Shown here piece by piece: positions 49,865 through 59,906 of a stretch of 59,906 nt of DNA (position 1 is the first letter of the stretch; each line of letters opens with the position of its first letter). The notes below the pieces were generated by a model. It was not told where the DNA came from. It worked only from the letters and a program-made list of their open reading frames with translations, and did no database searches. Source of the stretch: a virus; IMG/VR virus record IMGVR_UViG_3300006789_000024, positions 1-59,906 of that record. The stretch is one strand, 5' to 3'. The position numbers were made by a program, and so were the translations under genes.

Positions 49865-52800
49865 ATGTCAAAATTAAATACTAGTATAAAGTACAATGAT
49901 TTTCCTAATAAATCATTTGGACTTCTTAGAACAAATCCTAAACTAACAAGTAATGTTAAGCTTGTCGTAGACTCTAGCGATAGTATATCTTTGAGTTCAT
50001 TTGACGCTAATAAAGAATTATCATCATCTGAATATAAAAGATTTGAACTACATTCTCTTGGTAAATATTCATCTGACATTTCGCGGTTTTATAAAAAGCT
50101 ACCAATGATTAGCAGGTATAGCGTTATGCGAGAAAATCCAGACCTTTCAGTATATTCTGAATATTCTAAACAATACGAGAATCAATATAATTTTGGTGCA
50201 GAGGCTAATACAATAAAACTATATAAAGAACAGTATAGGTTTTTAGCGCCATTATGGTTAAATAAGCAGGTGCCATCGATGTTTGTTGTCTATAGGGTTG
50301 AAAGAACAGCGTATGGCGAAAATGAAATTGTAGATAAAGACAATTATAAGGGTCAAAATAATAGAATAATGGAAATGCTAAAATCGTCCACTATTGTTAA
50401 AACATTTGACCTAACAAGAAATTCAGCAGCTGGTACTTATATAAGAAACCATATAGAAGATTCAGAATTTCCAAGCGGGGCAATAAATTTTGATTTTAAT
50501 GATGGAGAACCTTGTGTGTATCATGGTATTGATTTATTTAATGGTGGTTTTGTCAGTAAAGAAGATTATATTTATGACGATTATATTAGAACCGATGGAA
50601 CTGAAATAGATAAAAATGAAATATTGTCTGACGGGTTTGAAAGAAATGGGATGGTGTTCTCTAATATATTAAACATGGAGTTTATGTTTGATGATCCGCA
50701 TGCGGTAAAATATAAAACATACAGATATTTTGGATTATATGTTGATAATATAGAAGAAGGTTCTTTTGAGGCTGTTGGTGCAAGGGCTGATGGTATTGGA
50801 TTTAAGCCAGGTTCTGTTGATACGGTATATGACCTTACAGGTCTTTCTATATCACAGGATGATATGCTACCAAATCTTTCTGATTTCCAATTACCAACAT
50901 TAAATTATATTACTGACAAAGTCGGCAATTTTTATCATATTAAAAATAAAGGAGTTGCTCTTGGAAATAGTTTAGCAGTTGAGATAAATGATTTCTCATT
51001 GTTTAGCGGGTTTCAAAAGAAAAAAGGAACAATAACATATAATAGACGTAATAGAACATTCAAGAGTTTTATAAAAATAAAAATTAATGAGGTACCAAAC
51101 CATTTAGATAAGATTTTTGTTGGAAATAGATACACGATGGCAGATGCGTCATACAACATGTTTGATTATATAATATCTGCAGATTCATCTCTTGCTGCTG
51201 GGTTTTCAAGTGGATTAACATTCTCGAACCAAGGAGATATGGGTCAAATTATATCTGCTATTTGTGATTCTATAAGGTATGTTACGAAAGAAGACCAACT
51301 AGGCGTTAGAGCGACTAGTGATGGTATTATTATAGAAGGTTTTGTAGCTGGTTCTGATAGAGATATGATAATGTTTGGTATTTACAAAAATAATGTTTCT
51401 GATTTTGTAGAGTATGATGGAGCTAAGAATGATAATATGGGTCTTGGTGGTGGTTCTCAATGGGCGCCTGGCGTTTATGGTCCTGGAAGTTTTGCAACTA
51501 ATGTAGGTTTACATTATTATACTGAATTAGGAGGAACTAGTGCAGCAGCCGGTCCTACTCATTCGACTTATAATTCAACTCCAGATGGAGGTGGTGTTGT
51601 ATGGACACACATAATAGATTTTACTGATTGGGATATTAGAACGATGGTCGGCGGTGCTGGTAAAAACCAAGGATTACTTATAAAGGGTAATGATTTTGGA
51701 GATATTGTTGTTGGTGATTATATAAAAATATTCCAAGAAAAAAACTATGTTAAAATAATTGGCATATCTTTAGATACTGGTACTAATTATCGTAGAGTTA
51801 TTTTAGAAAAAGGCATAGAAATATCTAGTGATAGTGTATGTGAGGCATATAAAGTATTTAGACCTTCTTTTGGTAAGTTTAGCGCGTATGATATTAAAGA
51901 TTTAGGTTTTGATTTTCATAGAGATTTATCATCTGAAATTGGAGAACTTGATCGCGATGTGGCGCACTCTGGAATATTAGATACAGCGACTGGATTAACA
52001 GATGACAAAGGCTTTGGTTATTTTATTACTGATTTCCCAAACATGACAGAAGAGGATTTAATTACTAAAAATTTGGAACAATACTATAATATAAATTCAA
52101 ACATAGTAGATGATAGTGCAACGTATAGAATAAAAAATCAATATGATAGACTTGAGGAAAATAGCTTAAAAGAACATGCAATAGAATCTAGAGTAGTTCC
52201 ATATATTTGTGAATTTGAATTAAAAGATTTTAGTAATATTAGAGGAGGTAAATATATCCTAAATGCAAACGAATCTATGGGTATTTATAACGCGTCTGTT
52301 GATTTAGGAAAAACGGAAGTAGATGGTAATTCTGGTAATTTAGAGTATTTTGATATAAATATGGTAGGATATTGGACACTAGCTTTGGCTGACCCAAGTT
52401 CTACATTTTATACATCTGGTAGTACTACGTTTACTCTTTCTGAAGCAACTAATCCAATAAACATAAAGAATAATTTAATGTTTTCAATGGAAGAGTCTAG
52501 TATTGGACTTCCTGGAACATATCATAAATTCGATAAAACAAAAGCTCAAGATATAACTTTTGATTATTTTAGCTTATTTTCAATATTTAATGGTTATCAT
52601 AGTGAGTATGATGAGGTTAGCCCTGCGGAAGCAATTCATACAATATATAATCTTCCAAGGAAATGGAGAGATAATGAAAATATACGTAAGTATAGTTTTG
52701 TTGATGGTGATGAGCTTTTTCATAAAGGATTAAAATATATCCTTAGCGAAGATATGGACGAATATAAGTTCATGTGTATTGTTAATTTTGAAGATGATGT

Positions 52801-54817
52801 TAACGATATGTCGACTTCAATAAATATAACTAAAAATGAAAAGTGGAAAACATTAAGTATTGTTATAGATGTTAGGTATTCTCAAGCAACATATACTAAA
52901 GATACGATGACTCATGGATTTATGTACCAATTCCCTGATTTAATGGTGGCGAATACTACAACATATGTCGATACTCCAATATTTTCAAACTTTGATTTTG
53001 CTCAAAGCGATTGGCCAAGCGCATCTTCACCAGGAGATAATGCAATTCTTAGGGCAGACCAAGCTTCAATAGATGCTGGAAATGCAAAATTTAATTCACA
53101 ATTTACTAGAAATGCAGCTGGAGAATATTCTAAAATATTGTTTGATATAGCTGGTGTGGATTATGAAATACAAGTATTAGATATTATAAATGATACTGAG
53201 CTTTTAGTTCAAGGATTTCCTTGGGATATTACAAATAACGCATATGAAACTAATATAGCGTCATTTAACGGTTTAACTGCAGGACCTTATACTTATAAAG
53301 AGGGAGGAAACACTGCCCTTAAAGGTCTAATGGACAATATTACAGCAAATAGAATTAAAGAAAGATTAGTTGAATCAGATGGTGTAAGCTATGTTAGAGT
53401 TAAAGAGGATGGTACTGTGTCATTAGATGATTTCAAGCTTAAAATTGAAGACCCTGTTGAATTTATTAAACCATCTGTATTGATGGTTGAAAGTGATAAT
53501 GATAAACCTTCTGTATTTGCCATGACTGCAGGTTCTGTTGGTAATAGTTTAATAGATAAAAATCATAAATATTATACAACGCTAAAAAGATTTAATGGAA
53601 CATACGTACCATTAACTAAAAATATTGTAACGTTTGATTCTATATACAACATGCATAAATTAAGCTATCCGTATAGAACTAGTGTAGCTGCGGATTTTCA
53701 ACTCACAGGCATAGCTGCTGTAATATCAGTTAAAGATGCTACTGGATGGGCGACTAATGGTACTCTTATAATAGGTTCAGATACTATTCAATGGATTACT
53801 GCTAATAATCCGACTGGCCCTGTTTATAATGCTGGTACCGACTCTTGGGATATATCCATTGGCGTTGTACCTAATCCTCAATTTACATCAGCAATAAAAA
53901 GTGGTGCTATAGTTTATTACAATGAAAACTTTACTACAACGTTTACAGTACAGAGTGCTATTGAAGAAGAAAGGCAAAAACTAATACATGCCAAGTTTAA
54001 TGGATATGGTATTGCTTTTGAATCATATAAAGATAATATAAAAGATTATGGAATAATAAAAAATATGTATTTCCATAAGGTTAATGATGATGCTGATAAT
54101 CCAATTATTAAATTATCTGAATCTTCAGAAAAACAGCCACTATATCCTATGGTTGGTGAGATTGCAATTGATAAGAAGGATGTTAATATATTTGACTCTA
54201 AATATACTACATCATTTTTTACAAAAAGTTTTTCTGGGTTAGTTAGGGAAAGTGTACATGGAACTTTAAGTCCAGTTGAGGATAAGACGTTTATGGCATC
54301 AAATGTTATGAAGGTAAACGATGAATATTCTTTAGATTTATATAATCACTATAAGATGGATTCTATAGATAGTTTAGAAAAGATACAAAATTCAGGTAAT
54401 AATAAATATACAATACATTGGTATGAAGATGAAGGAAGGGTTTTCGCTGATTTCTACTTAGCTAATATGGTTTATGATAAATTAACTAGTGATGGTATAT
54501 TATCTAGCTTCCAGACGACAGTTATACCAGCAAATTCATATGGAGATATAACGACAGTAGAGGATGATTTATTAGAATATATAAAACATAATATTACCCC
54601 TAGGTTTATAATTGATAGCGTTGATGTTTATATTATAGAATCTAAAATAATAACTACAACATTTACACAAGATATATCAAACACTGCTGGTTATACAAAA
54701 TCAAAATCTCATAGTATTGAAGTATTTGGACAAGGTAAACCTGGTTTTAGATTGATTTACGCAAAACGACCTGGATATAATTATGATTTTAAAGTATGTG
54801 TTAAAATAATAGCTTAA
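49865..54817 (+). CDS. Giant tail structural protein (1650 aa)
   Basis: 1650 residues. The N-terminal block KLNTSIKYNDFPNKSFGLLR and NPKLTSNVKLVVDSSDSISL is familiar from giant baseplate-associated proteins of Bacteroidota phages. The chain alternates strand-rich domains. Around residue 1280 a block (AAVISVKDATGWATNGTLII) is like the repeats of the 37795 protein, so the two share a module. There is no signal peptide or enzyme motif. The last 60 residues (KPGFRLIYAKRPGYNYDFKV) form a strand-rich end cap. It is followed one base later by the first collagen-like fibre. Confidence 0.6.
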   Translation: MSKLNTSIKYNDFPNKSFGLLRTNPKLTSNVKLVVDSSDSISLSSFDANKELSSSEYKRFELHSLGKYSSDISRFYKKLPMISRYSVMRENPDLSVYSEYSKQYENQYNFGAEANTIKLYKEQYRFLAPLWLNKQVPSMFVVYRVERTAYGENEIVDKDNYKGQNNRIMEMLKSSTIVKTFDLTRNSAAGTYIRNHIEDSEFPSGAINFDFNDGEPCVYHGIDLFNGGFVSKEDYIYDDYIRTDGTEIDKNEILSDGFERNGMVFSNILNMEFMFDDPHAVKYKTYRYFGLYVDNIEEGSFEAVGARADGIGFKPGSVDTVYDLTGLSISQDDMLPNLSDFQLPTLNYITDKVGNFYHIKNKGVALGNSLAVEINDFSLFSGFQKKKGTITYNRRNRTFKSFIKIKINEVPNHLDKIFVGNRYTMADASYNMFDYIISADSSLAAGFSSGLTFSNQGDMGQIISAICDSIRYVTKEDQLGVRATSDGIIIEGFVAGSDRDMIMFGIYKNNVSDFVEYDGAKNDNMGLGGGSQWAPGVYGPGSFATNVGLHYYTELGGTSAAAGPTHSTYNSTPDGGGVVWTHIIDFTDWDIRTMVGGAGKNQGLLIKGNDFGDIVVGDYIKIFQEKNYVKIIGISLDTGTNYRRVILEKGIEISSDSVCEAYKVFRPSFGKFSAYDIKDLGFDFHRDLSSEIGELDRDVAHSGILDTATGLTDDKGFGYFITDFPNMTEEDLITKNLEQYYNINSNIVDDSATYRIKNQYDRLEENSLKEHAIESRVVPYICEFELKDFSNIRGGKYILNANESMGIYNASVDLGKTEVDGNSGNLEYFDINMVGYWTLALADPSSTFYTSGSTTFTLSEATNPINIKNNLMFSMEESSIGLPGTYHKFDKTKAQDITFDYFSLFSIFNGYHSEYDEVSPAEAIHTIYNLPRKWRDNENIRKYSFVDGDELFHKGLKYILSEDMDEYKFMCIVNFEDDVNDMSTSINITKNEKWKTLSIVIDVRYSQATYTKDTMTHGFMYQFPDLMVANTTTYVDTPIFSNFDFAQSDWPSASSPGDNAILRADQASIDAGNAKFNSQFTRNAAGEYSKILFDIAGVDYEIQVLDIINDTELLVQGFPWDITNNAYETNIASFNGLTAGPYTYKEGGNTALKGLMDNITANRIKERLVESDGVSYVRVKEDGTVSLDDFKLKIEDPVEFIKPSVLMVESDNDKPSVFAMTAGSVGNSLIDKNHKYYTTLKRFNGTYVPLTKNIVTFDSIYNMHKLSYPYRTSVAADFQLTGIAAVISVKDATGWATNGTLIIGSDTIQWITANNPTGPVYNAGTDSWDISIGVVPNPQFTSAIKSGAIVYYNENFTTTFTVQSAIEEERQKLIHAKFNGYGIAFESYKDNIKDYGIIKNMYFHKVNDDADNPIIKLSESSEKQPLYPMVGEIAIDKKDVNIFDSKYTTSFFTKSFSGLVRESVHGTLSPVEDKTFMASNVMKVNDEYSLDLYNHYKMDSIDSLEKIQNSGNNKYTIHWYEDEGRVFADFYLANMVYDKLTSDGILSSFQTTVIPANSYGDITTVEDDLLEYIKHNITPRFIIDSVDVYIIESKIITTTFTQDISNTAGYTKSKSHSIEVFGQGKPGFRLIYAKRPGYNYDFKVCVKIIA

Positions 54818-54818
54818 G

Positions 54819-56405
54819 ATGAAGATAAGAGAACTATATATAACAGATGTAAATAATAACGGGGATTTCTGGTCACAGAGTAAGATTGATAAACTAAATG
54901 ATATGTTTACTCAACTTGCAAGTGGATTACAGCAGGGTATTCCTGGTAATGCAGGTCCTGGCGGTGCTCCGGGTGGAGATGGTACTCTAGGTGGACAAGG
55001 AGCAACAGGAGCAACTGGAGCTATAGGATTACAAGGATTATCTGGTCAAAGTATATGGACTAGAACGATTCAGCAAAATGGAGTAGAAACACTTTCATTA
55101 ACATCGCCAAAGGCTAGTGTTTATTTAGGAGGTACTTCTACTTTAACTAATCCTCTAACATGTGATGATGGAACAGTAATAAGTACAACAAGTAATGAAA
55201 AAGTACCGATATCAGGCGCGTCTAAACCAAGTGCATTAAGAATTCATGCAATAAACGATACGGGAGGTACACAAAGACATCATATACGATTAAAGTCATT
55301 TATACATAATACTGCTACTGCAACAGAAGCTTTTATAGATTTGAATGCGGTTACAGAAACTGTAACGTTTGATAATCCTAAAATTACATTAAAGGCTTCG
55401 AATATATTGATATACGATGGTTTAAGTGCGGTTGCAGCGTTTACGGATGCTGGTATTGTAGTTTCTTCAGATTTAACATTTGATACTGGAACAATACAAG
55501 TGTTTGACACCACATCAGATGTTATTCTTAGTTCAGGCTTATGGACTAATCATGCATCATCAAGACTGTGGTCTCTACTTGTAAGTGCGTCTGCTTATGA
55601 TTTTATTCAGAACCAAACTCAAGTTATTTATGGAGAGAATTTATATGTGTTTGTAGACCCACCTATTACATACGACATAACCGTATCAACAGGACCTACT
55701 CATACATCAGGGGTCGCGACAGTTGATAACTTAAATTTTGAATATGTTGGAAAGGCTAGTGTAGCTGCTAAATATAAAGCAGCCAACCCTGGGGTACCAT
55801 TAACTGGGAAACAACTGCAAATTGATACTTCATTAACTGAAGGAAATGTTAAGTTTAGTGACCTTGCTAGTAATTATGTTAATCTTCCAGAGGGTTCAAT
55901 AGTACAAATAGGTAAAGAAACTTTAGAAAATTATTTTCAAGTAAATTTCGCGGTTCAATCGTTTCCATCTACAAGTCAAGGGTATGAGGTGACAATTGGA
56001 GCTGGAACTGGAGTATGGGAGGGTTGGTATCTTATGAATGGAAGGTATTGGAGGCATCCAATCGGTGGGAATATTTCTGGTGGGCATACATTAAAAGCCA
56101 TGACCACTACTAATAATATTGTTGGGGCAGAAATGCAGCCAAGTACGTATTCTCAAAGGCAATTATGGCAAACTGGCGGCATGAGAACTTTTTCTTTATC
56201 AGGTGGAGAATTAGATATGTCAAGGAACCTTCAAGAAAACGTATATCAATATAATACTGATATACTATATTTGAAAGATGGAACTTATTCAGGTATGAAT
56301 GTATGGGAAACTGCATATGTTTGTTATTTGAATATACCAGGTCTTGTCTTTTATATGGACCCGCCACCACCACCTATTCAGAATAGTTTCACAATAGCTC
56401 CATAA
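54819..56405 (+). CDS. Collagen-like tail fibre, copy A
   Basis: 528 residues. An N-terminal helix (MKIRELYITDVNNNGDFWSQ) leads to a collagen-like Gly-x-y run at about 41-75 (GIPGNAGPGGAPGGDGTLGG), which should trimerise. A long strand-rich shaft follows. Near residues 395-420, TGVWEGWYLMNGRYWRHPIG resembles the tail-collar-type GWxxCxG knob, here with Met-Asn in place of Cys. The end is Pro-rich (MDPPPPPIQ). It is the first of three tandem relatives. It is likely to be a receptor-binding or enclosing fibre. Confidence 0.7.
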   Translation: MKIRELYITDVNNNGDFWSQSKIDKLNDMFTQLASGLQQGIPGNAGPGGAPGGDGTLGGQGATGATGAIGLQGLSGQSIWTRTIQQNGVETLSLTSPKASVYLGGTSTLTNPLTCDDGTVISTTSNEKVPISGASKPSALRIHAINDTGGTQRHHIRLKSFIHNTATATEAFIDLNAVTETVTFDNPKITLKASNILIYDGLSAVAAFTDAGIVVSSDLTFDTGTIQVFDTTSDVILSSGLWTNHASSRLWSLLVSASAYDFIQNQTQVIYGENLYVFVDPPITYDITVSTGPTHTSGVATVDNLNFEYVGKASVAAKYKAANPGVPLTGKQLQIDTSLTEGNVKFSDLASNYVNLPEGSIVQIGKETLENYFQVNFAVQSFPSTSQGYEVTIGAGTGVWEGWYLMNGRYWRHPIGGNISGGHTLKAMTTTNNIVGAEMQPSTYSQRQLWQTGGMRTFSLSGGELDMSRNLQENVYQYNTDILYLKDGTYSGMNVWETAYVCYLNIPGLVFYMDPPPPPIQNSFTIAP

Positions 56406-56421
56406 AATTATTAGAAATTAA

Positions 56422-58149
56422 ATGAATATAAAACACATACCATACAATATATCTGATAAAGAAAATATTATAGATTTATTAAACTATAATTTTGACCAGT
56501 TTTTTGCTAATTCATATGGCGTTCCTGGCTCTGTTGGGGCTGGCGGTGCTGTTGGAGGGGTAGGAGCTACAGGAGCCACAGGAGCTATTGGTTTAGGAGG
56601 GTCTACGGGTCCTCAAGGAGCAGTGGGCAACGATGGAAACCTGCAGTGGGCTGAAGATACAACAACACTTGCAAATGTTGATGTGGTAATACCTAAAGCT
56701 ATTACATCATATAGTACTAGAGCTGCATTAGTTATTGGAAAATCCGCATTGGTTGCTACTGATGATGACTCACAATTAACTATAGATTCATATAGCTCTT
56801 CTACTTCAGATTCATTACAAACATATAGTTCTCATATCCAACTAACAAATCCAGGTTCTCCTACATATTTCGATATAAAATTAAATATCGATACGTTAGA
56901 GTTAGCATTTAACGGACTTGCTACTAATAATGTTTTGAAATTTAACACTGACGACGGTGTGACGTTTGCAGATAATGCAGGGAATGATATTGCTGTTTTT
57001 GATAATAATAATGGTTCAACTATTTATGAAGATATTTACTTTCAAGATTCTGTAAATATCAATCATGGGTTTGAGATAGCAGGAGGTACTGATACTTTTT
57101 TAGTCCAATCTTCTGATAATGATGGTACTTTTTCTAGTGTTGATTCCAATACATTAGGTACTGGTGTTATGGTTGGTACTATTATTGCTATTGACAAATG
57201 GCAGTTTAATGATACTAATTTTCATACTAGTGACTCTCCAACTGTGGTGACTTTAGGTAATGGTAGTATTGAAAATTATGAAACTAAATTAGGTAGAGGT
57301 AAAAATGGGACAGAATGGGAAGGATGGTATTATTGCCATGGTTATACATGGGCTACAACTCACGCTTTAGGTGGAGAAGCATATAATACGCCAGATATGG
57401 TTACAAAAACATTTACTTCATCTACGGCAGGACCTCTTATACAAGACGATCAGATTAAAAGAGTTATTGGTGCACAAGGAGGTTCTATTTATCAAGCAAA
57501 TACATCTACTAATCTATGGAAGATGGATAGATTTAATAAAGATGGAGTTTTGACGAAATTACAAGCCTCTACAGTTGATGACTTTAACCATGGTCAGAAA
57601 GAGATTTACCATGTTGCTATGGATTATGTTATGTATTTAGGTAGAGATGATTTAACTTGGAGAATAACTGATGTAGATGACGCTGAAGGCTTGCGGGCAA
57701 ATGGACCTGGCGGTTTTAACTATGCAAATCCGAATGCAACTTCCGTAAACTGGAATACTTCTTCTTTGGCTTGGCATTGGTGGGAATCCCTCGAAGATAA
57801 CGCGTTCTTTAACAATACTAATATAAATTGCTGTGGTACTGCTGATGGGACTTGTACATCTGGAAATGCTAGTGGGTCTTTCTGGTGGGGCGGTGGTTGG
57901 CTTCCGCAATTAAACAAAATACCATTTCAACTATATAGAGAGTATAATTATAATATTTTTAATAACAATCTTAGTACATTGGGTGCTTCACAAGGAGTTT
58001 TATATATGTCCGCCGGTAGAATGGCACCAACAGGATATTATAGAGTACCAGAGGATTCTGGAAATGTTTTTAATGGGGTTTCAGGTTTTGAATATTGTTT
58101 ACTTGACTGGAACCTTGAAACATGTACGCTGACTAAAACATGGTGTTAG
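56422..58149 (+). CDS. Collagen-like tail fibre, copy B
   Basis: 575 residues. The start NIIDLLNYNFDQFFANSYG is nearly the same as in copy C (DIIDLINYNYDQLIANGYG). The Gly-x-y run lies at about 33-72. A shaft with Val/Asp-rich strands precedes the knob at about 290-320 (GKNGTEWEGWYYCHGYTW), followed by a tip of about 250 residues rich in Trp, Asn and Gly, including NCCGTADGTCTSGN and SFWWGGGWLPQL. The tip differs strongly from copy C, as expected for receptor-binding ends. Confidence 0.7.
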   Translation: MNIKHIPYNISDKENIIDLLNYNFDQFFANSYGVPGSVGAGGAVGGVGATGATGAIGLGGSTGPQGAVGNDGNLQWAEDTTTLANVDVVIPKAITSYSTRAALVIGKSALVATDDDSQLTIDSYSSSTSDSLQTYSSHIQLTNPGSPTYFDIKLNIDTLELAFNGLATNNVLKFNTDDGVTFADNAGNDIAVFDNNNGSTIYEDIYFQDSVNINHGFEIAGGTDTFLVQSSDNDGTFSSVDSNTLGTGVMVGTIIAIDKWQFNDTNFHTSDSPTVVTLGNGSIENYETKLGRGKNGTEWEGWYYCHGYTWATTHALGGEAYNTPDMVTKTFTSSTAGPLIQDDQIKRVIGAQGGSIYQANTSTNLWKMDRFNKDGVLTKLQASTVDDFNHGQKEIYHVAMDYVMYLGRDDLTWRITDVDDAEGLRANGPGGFNYANPNATSVNWNTSSLAWHWWESLEDNAFFNNTNINCCGTADGTCTSGNASGSFWWGGGWLPQLNKIPFQLYREYNYNIFNNNLSTLGASQGVLYMSAGRMAPTGYYRVPEDSGNVFNGVSGFEYCLLDWNLETCTLTKTWC

Positions 58150-58153
58150 TAAT

Positions 58154-58167
58154 AAAAATATATAATA
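58154..58167 (+). promoter_or_regulatory. AATATATAATA motif before a start codon
   Basis: AAAAATATATAATAA immediately before the ATG at 58169. Weak match to the late-type box. Confidence 0.3.
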
Positions 58168-58168
58168 A

Positions 58169-59791
58169 ATGAACATAAAGACTATAATATACGATCCTAG
58201 CAATCCAAATGATATAATTGATTTAATTAACTATAATTACGACCAATTAATTGCTAATGGGTATGGCGCTGCAGGTACATCTGGTGCTGCTGGTCAGTCG
58301 GGTGTAATTGGCGTACAGGGGCAAGAAGGAGCTACTGGACCTATTGGTGCGGTAGGAGCTACAGGAGCTACAGGGTTTGATGATATAGAAACACATGAAC
58401 CAGATACTACAACTGTAAATAATACAAACATACTTAAGCCTATTCAGACATTAGTATATGATAATCATTTACCAAATTTAATTATAGGGGAAGATTTAAT
58501 AAATAATAGAGCCCATCTAACGGTTGAAAACAACCTATTGGAAATGGATTCTAATATAAGGCTGACTACTGCTGTAAATGATAAATACTTTGATGTATCA
58601 TTGGGCCAAGGTTCTATTGAAATGTCGTTTGGCGGAACTACTTCTAGTAAAATACTATTACAAGGAGACGAGTCAACGTTAGCAGATTCTTCGGACCAAG
58701 AAGTTTTTGCCTTATTTGATAAAACAAACACAAAGGTAGAATTCAAAAAAAATACAATAATAGATAAAACAATTGAAGTATTATCAAACTCAAGGATGGA
58801 GTCTAATAACCCTCAAACTGGAAAAATTATTACAGCAGCAAATGAAGACGGTAAACTAGAGTGGTCTCCTTCTAATATATTAGGTTCAAATGTTAATTAT
58901 GGTACTATAGTTCCAATTCTTAGTTCTGAGTTTTTTAATTCTTTAAACTTTGAACAAACATATACTGGAAATACAAACAATACTATGGGTCGCGGTAAAA
59001 ATACATATACTGGGTGGTATTTATGTCATGGGTATACTTGGTATAAAGGAGGTGGAGTACATCACTATAGGACCCCAAGATTTAAGAACGATACCTCAGA
59101 GTGGGTTGGTGGAGTTAACCCAGGAATAATGGGGTTAGACATTATCAATAATATAAGAACAGGCTTGCGAACTCATATTGATGTTCCTGCTCCGAATCCA
59201 AACACTGACCCATGGGTAGCAACACCTCATCATTGGGATGTGAACACCGATCAGGCGCCATCAATGCACGTTGATTGGCGATATGCAACCACTCCACCAG
59301 CAAATCACGAGTGGTTAAGGTTAGATAATGACATAATGAATATTGTTTATTTAGGTAGAGATGATTTATATTGGAAATATCAAGATACGTCTAGCTATAA
59401 TAGTAAATCTCAATGCTATTATATAGATGCTCATAAAATGGCAAACACAATGTTTAACCTCCAACAAAACGATGTAAAAGACCATTTTCAAAGTCAGACA
59501 GACATTAATTGTAATTACCTTGGTGTATCAAATGGATTGATCGTACCGCATCACGTACCAGAAAGAATAAAATTTCAAATGTTGTCTTGGAATGTATATC
59601 AATCTGGTGCTAGTGATTGGAAAATTAGAACTAATCAAGATTTATGGGAAGCGCCAGGCGTGCTGGCTAGACCAGGGTGGTATGGTTCAAACACTAGTGG
59701 GGGTAATAATTGGTCGTCCCATCCGTACGGTTATTGGACTGGCGACGGATGGGGTAGTGGATTCCTTCTAAATCAAACAGGAAATTTATAA
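58169..59791 (+). CDS. Collagen-like tail fibre, copy C
   Basis: 540 residues with the same layout as copy B: N-terminal DIIDLINYNYDQLIANGYG, collagen-like run at about 33-72 (GVQGQEGATGPIGAVGATGA), shaft, and the knob at about 272-292 (GRGKNTYTGWYLCHGYTW). The tip (about 300-540) is rich in Trp, Asn and His and ends in a Gly/Trp-rich segment, PYGYWTGDGWGSGF. Copies B and C agree well up to the knob and then diverge. Probably trimeric receptor-binding fibres with alternative specificities. Confidence 0.7.
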   Translation: MNIKTIIYDPSNPNDIIDLINYNYDQLIANGYGAAGTSGAAGQSGVIGVQGQEGATGPIGAVGATGATGFDDIETHEPDTTTVNNTNILKPIQTLVYDNHLPNLIIGEDLINNRAHLTVENNLLEMDSNIRLTTAVNDKYFDVSLGQGSIEMSFGGTTSSKILLQGDESTLADSSDQEVFALFDKTNTKVEFKKNTIIDKTIEVLSNSRMESNNPQTGKIITAANEDGKLEWSPSNILGSNVNYGTIVPILSSEFFNSLNFEQTYTGNTNNTMGRGKNTYTGWYLCHGYTWYKGGGVHHYRTPRFKNDTSEWVGGVNPGIMGLDIINNIRTGLRTHIDVPAPNPNTDPWVATPHHWDVNTDQAPSMHVDWRYATTPPANHEWLRLDNDIMNIVYLGRDDLYWKYQDTSSYNSKSQCYYIDAHKMANTMFNLQQNDVKDHFQSQTDINCNYLGVSNGLIVPHHVPERIKFQMLSWNVYQSGASDWKIRTNQDLWEAPGVLARPGWYGSNTSGGNNWSSHPYGYWTGDGWGSGFLLNQTGNL

Positions 59792-59815
59792 AATAAAAAT
59801 AAGATAAATAATTAA

Positions 59816-59906
59816 ATGGCTCAATCATCAAAATATGCGTTAATAGACGAAGATGTCTTGGTAGAATTTATCTACCATGACCAAAGTGCTTTGACTTTGG
59901 CAGAAA
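59816..59906 (+). CDS. Hypothetical protein, cut by right window edge
   Basis: ATG 59816 opens a frame that runs off the window; 30 codons are visible (MAQSSKYALIDEDVLVEFIY and so on). The start follows AATAATTAA, the usual A-rich context, 25 bases after copy C. The visible part is strand-like and resembles the start of other structural proteins of this module. It probably continues the tail module. Confidence 0.55.
   Translation, partial: MAQSSKYALIDEDVLVEFIYHDQSALTLAE

Noticed and set aside
58900-59791. Diversity-generating retroelement variable region at the end of fibre copy C
   Set aside because: The Gly/Trp-rich end looks suitable, but no reverse transcriptase or template repeat is visible in this window.

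Overview
This window looks like part of the genome of a large contractile-tailed (T4-like, myovirus-type) bacteriophage that infects a member of the Bacteroidota, probably a flavobacterium-like host. The phage assignment rests on an almost unbroken run of virion genes from about 23.4 kb to the right edge: hub and OB-fold spike proteins, gp25-like and gp6-like wedge proteins, several giant baseplate or fibre proteins and three collagen-like fibres. The host assignment is inference. It rests on strong AT richness, the near absence of GGAGG-type ribosome binding sites, A-rich sequence before most start codons, and phage copies of ribosomal proteins bS21 and S1 that look Bacteroidota-like. Every gene I accept is on the + strand. 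I found no tRNA, rRNA, integrase, transposase or CRISPR array.

Layout. (1) 1-1578: small genes, the first cut by the left edge. (2) 1579-2262: an unusual, less AT-rich non-coding stretch packed with AGTG/CACT words in both orientations. (3) 2263-3352: one low-complexity gene and a 360-bp intergenic region. (4) 3.35-12.8 kb: accessory metabolism, with a ClpC-type AAA+ unfoldase, a thymidylate-synthase-family enzyme whose key residue predicts dCMP as substrate, an ATP-grasp protein, a ParB-like protein, a GalE-type epimerase and a DnaQ-like exonuclease. (5) 12.8-17.9 kb: short genes including DnaJ, ribosomal protein bS21, PhoH and a PspC-like membrane peptide, several behind a repeated promoter-like block. 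(6) 17.9-23.4 kb: an alpha/beta hydrolase fusion, dCMP deaminase and candidate capsid-packaged proteins. (7) 23.4-59.9 kb: tail and baseplate module, with an S1-like RNA-binding protein and an amidoligase-like protein embedded in it.

How it may work together. The dCMP hydroxymethylase candidate, dCMP deaminase and epimerase point to control and modification of pyrimidines in phage DNA. bS21 and the four-domain S1 protein are the two small-subunit proteins most involved in choosing mRNAs in Bacteroidota, so the phage may re-tune host ribosomes towards its own messages. ClpC and DnaJ would work on host or phage proteins. Several proteins carry a motif almost identical to the T4 capsid targeting sequence, suggesting they are packaged, trimmed and injected. 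Two recurrent upstream motifs, an ATATGTCGT block and an AGATATATA box, probably mark two promoter classes.

Limits: all functions come from reading motifs by eye. Many small genes and most tail genes have no function I can name.
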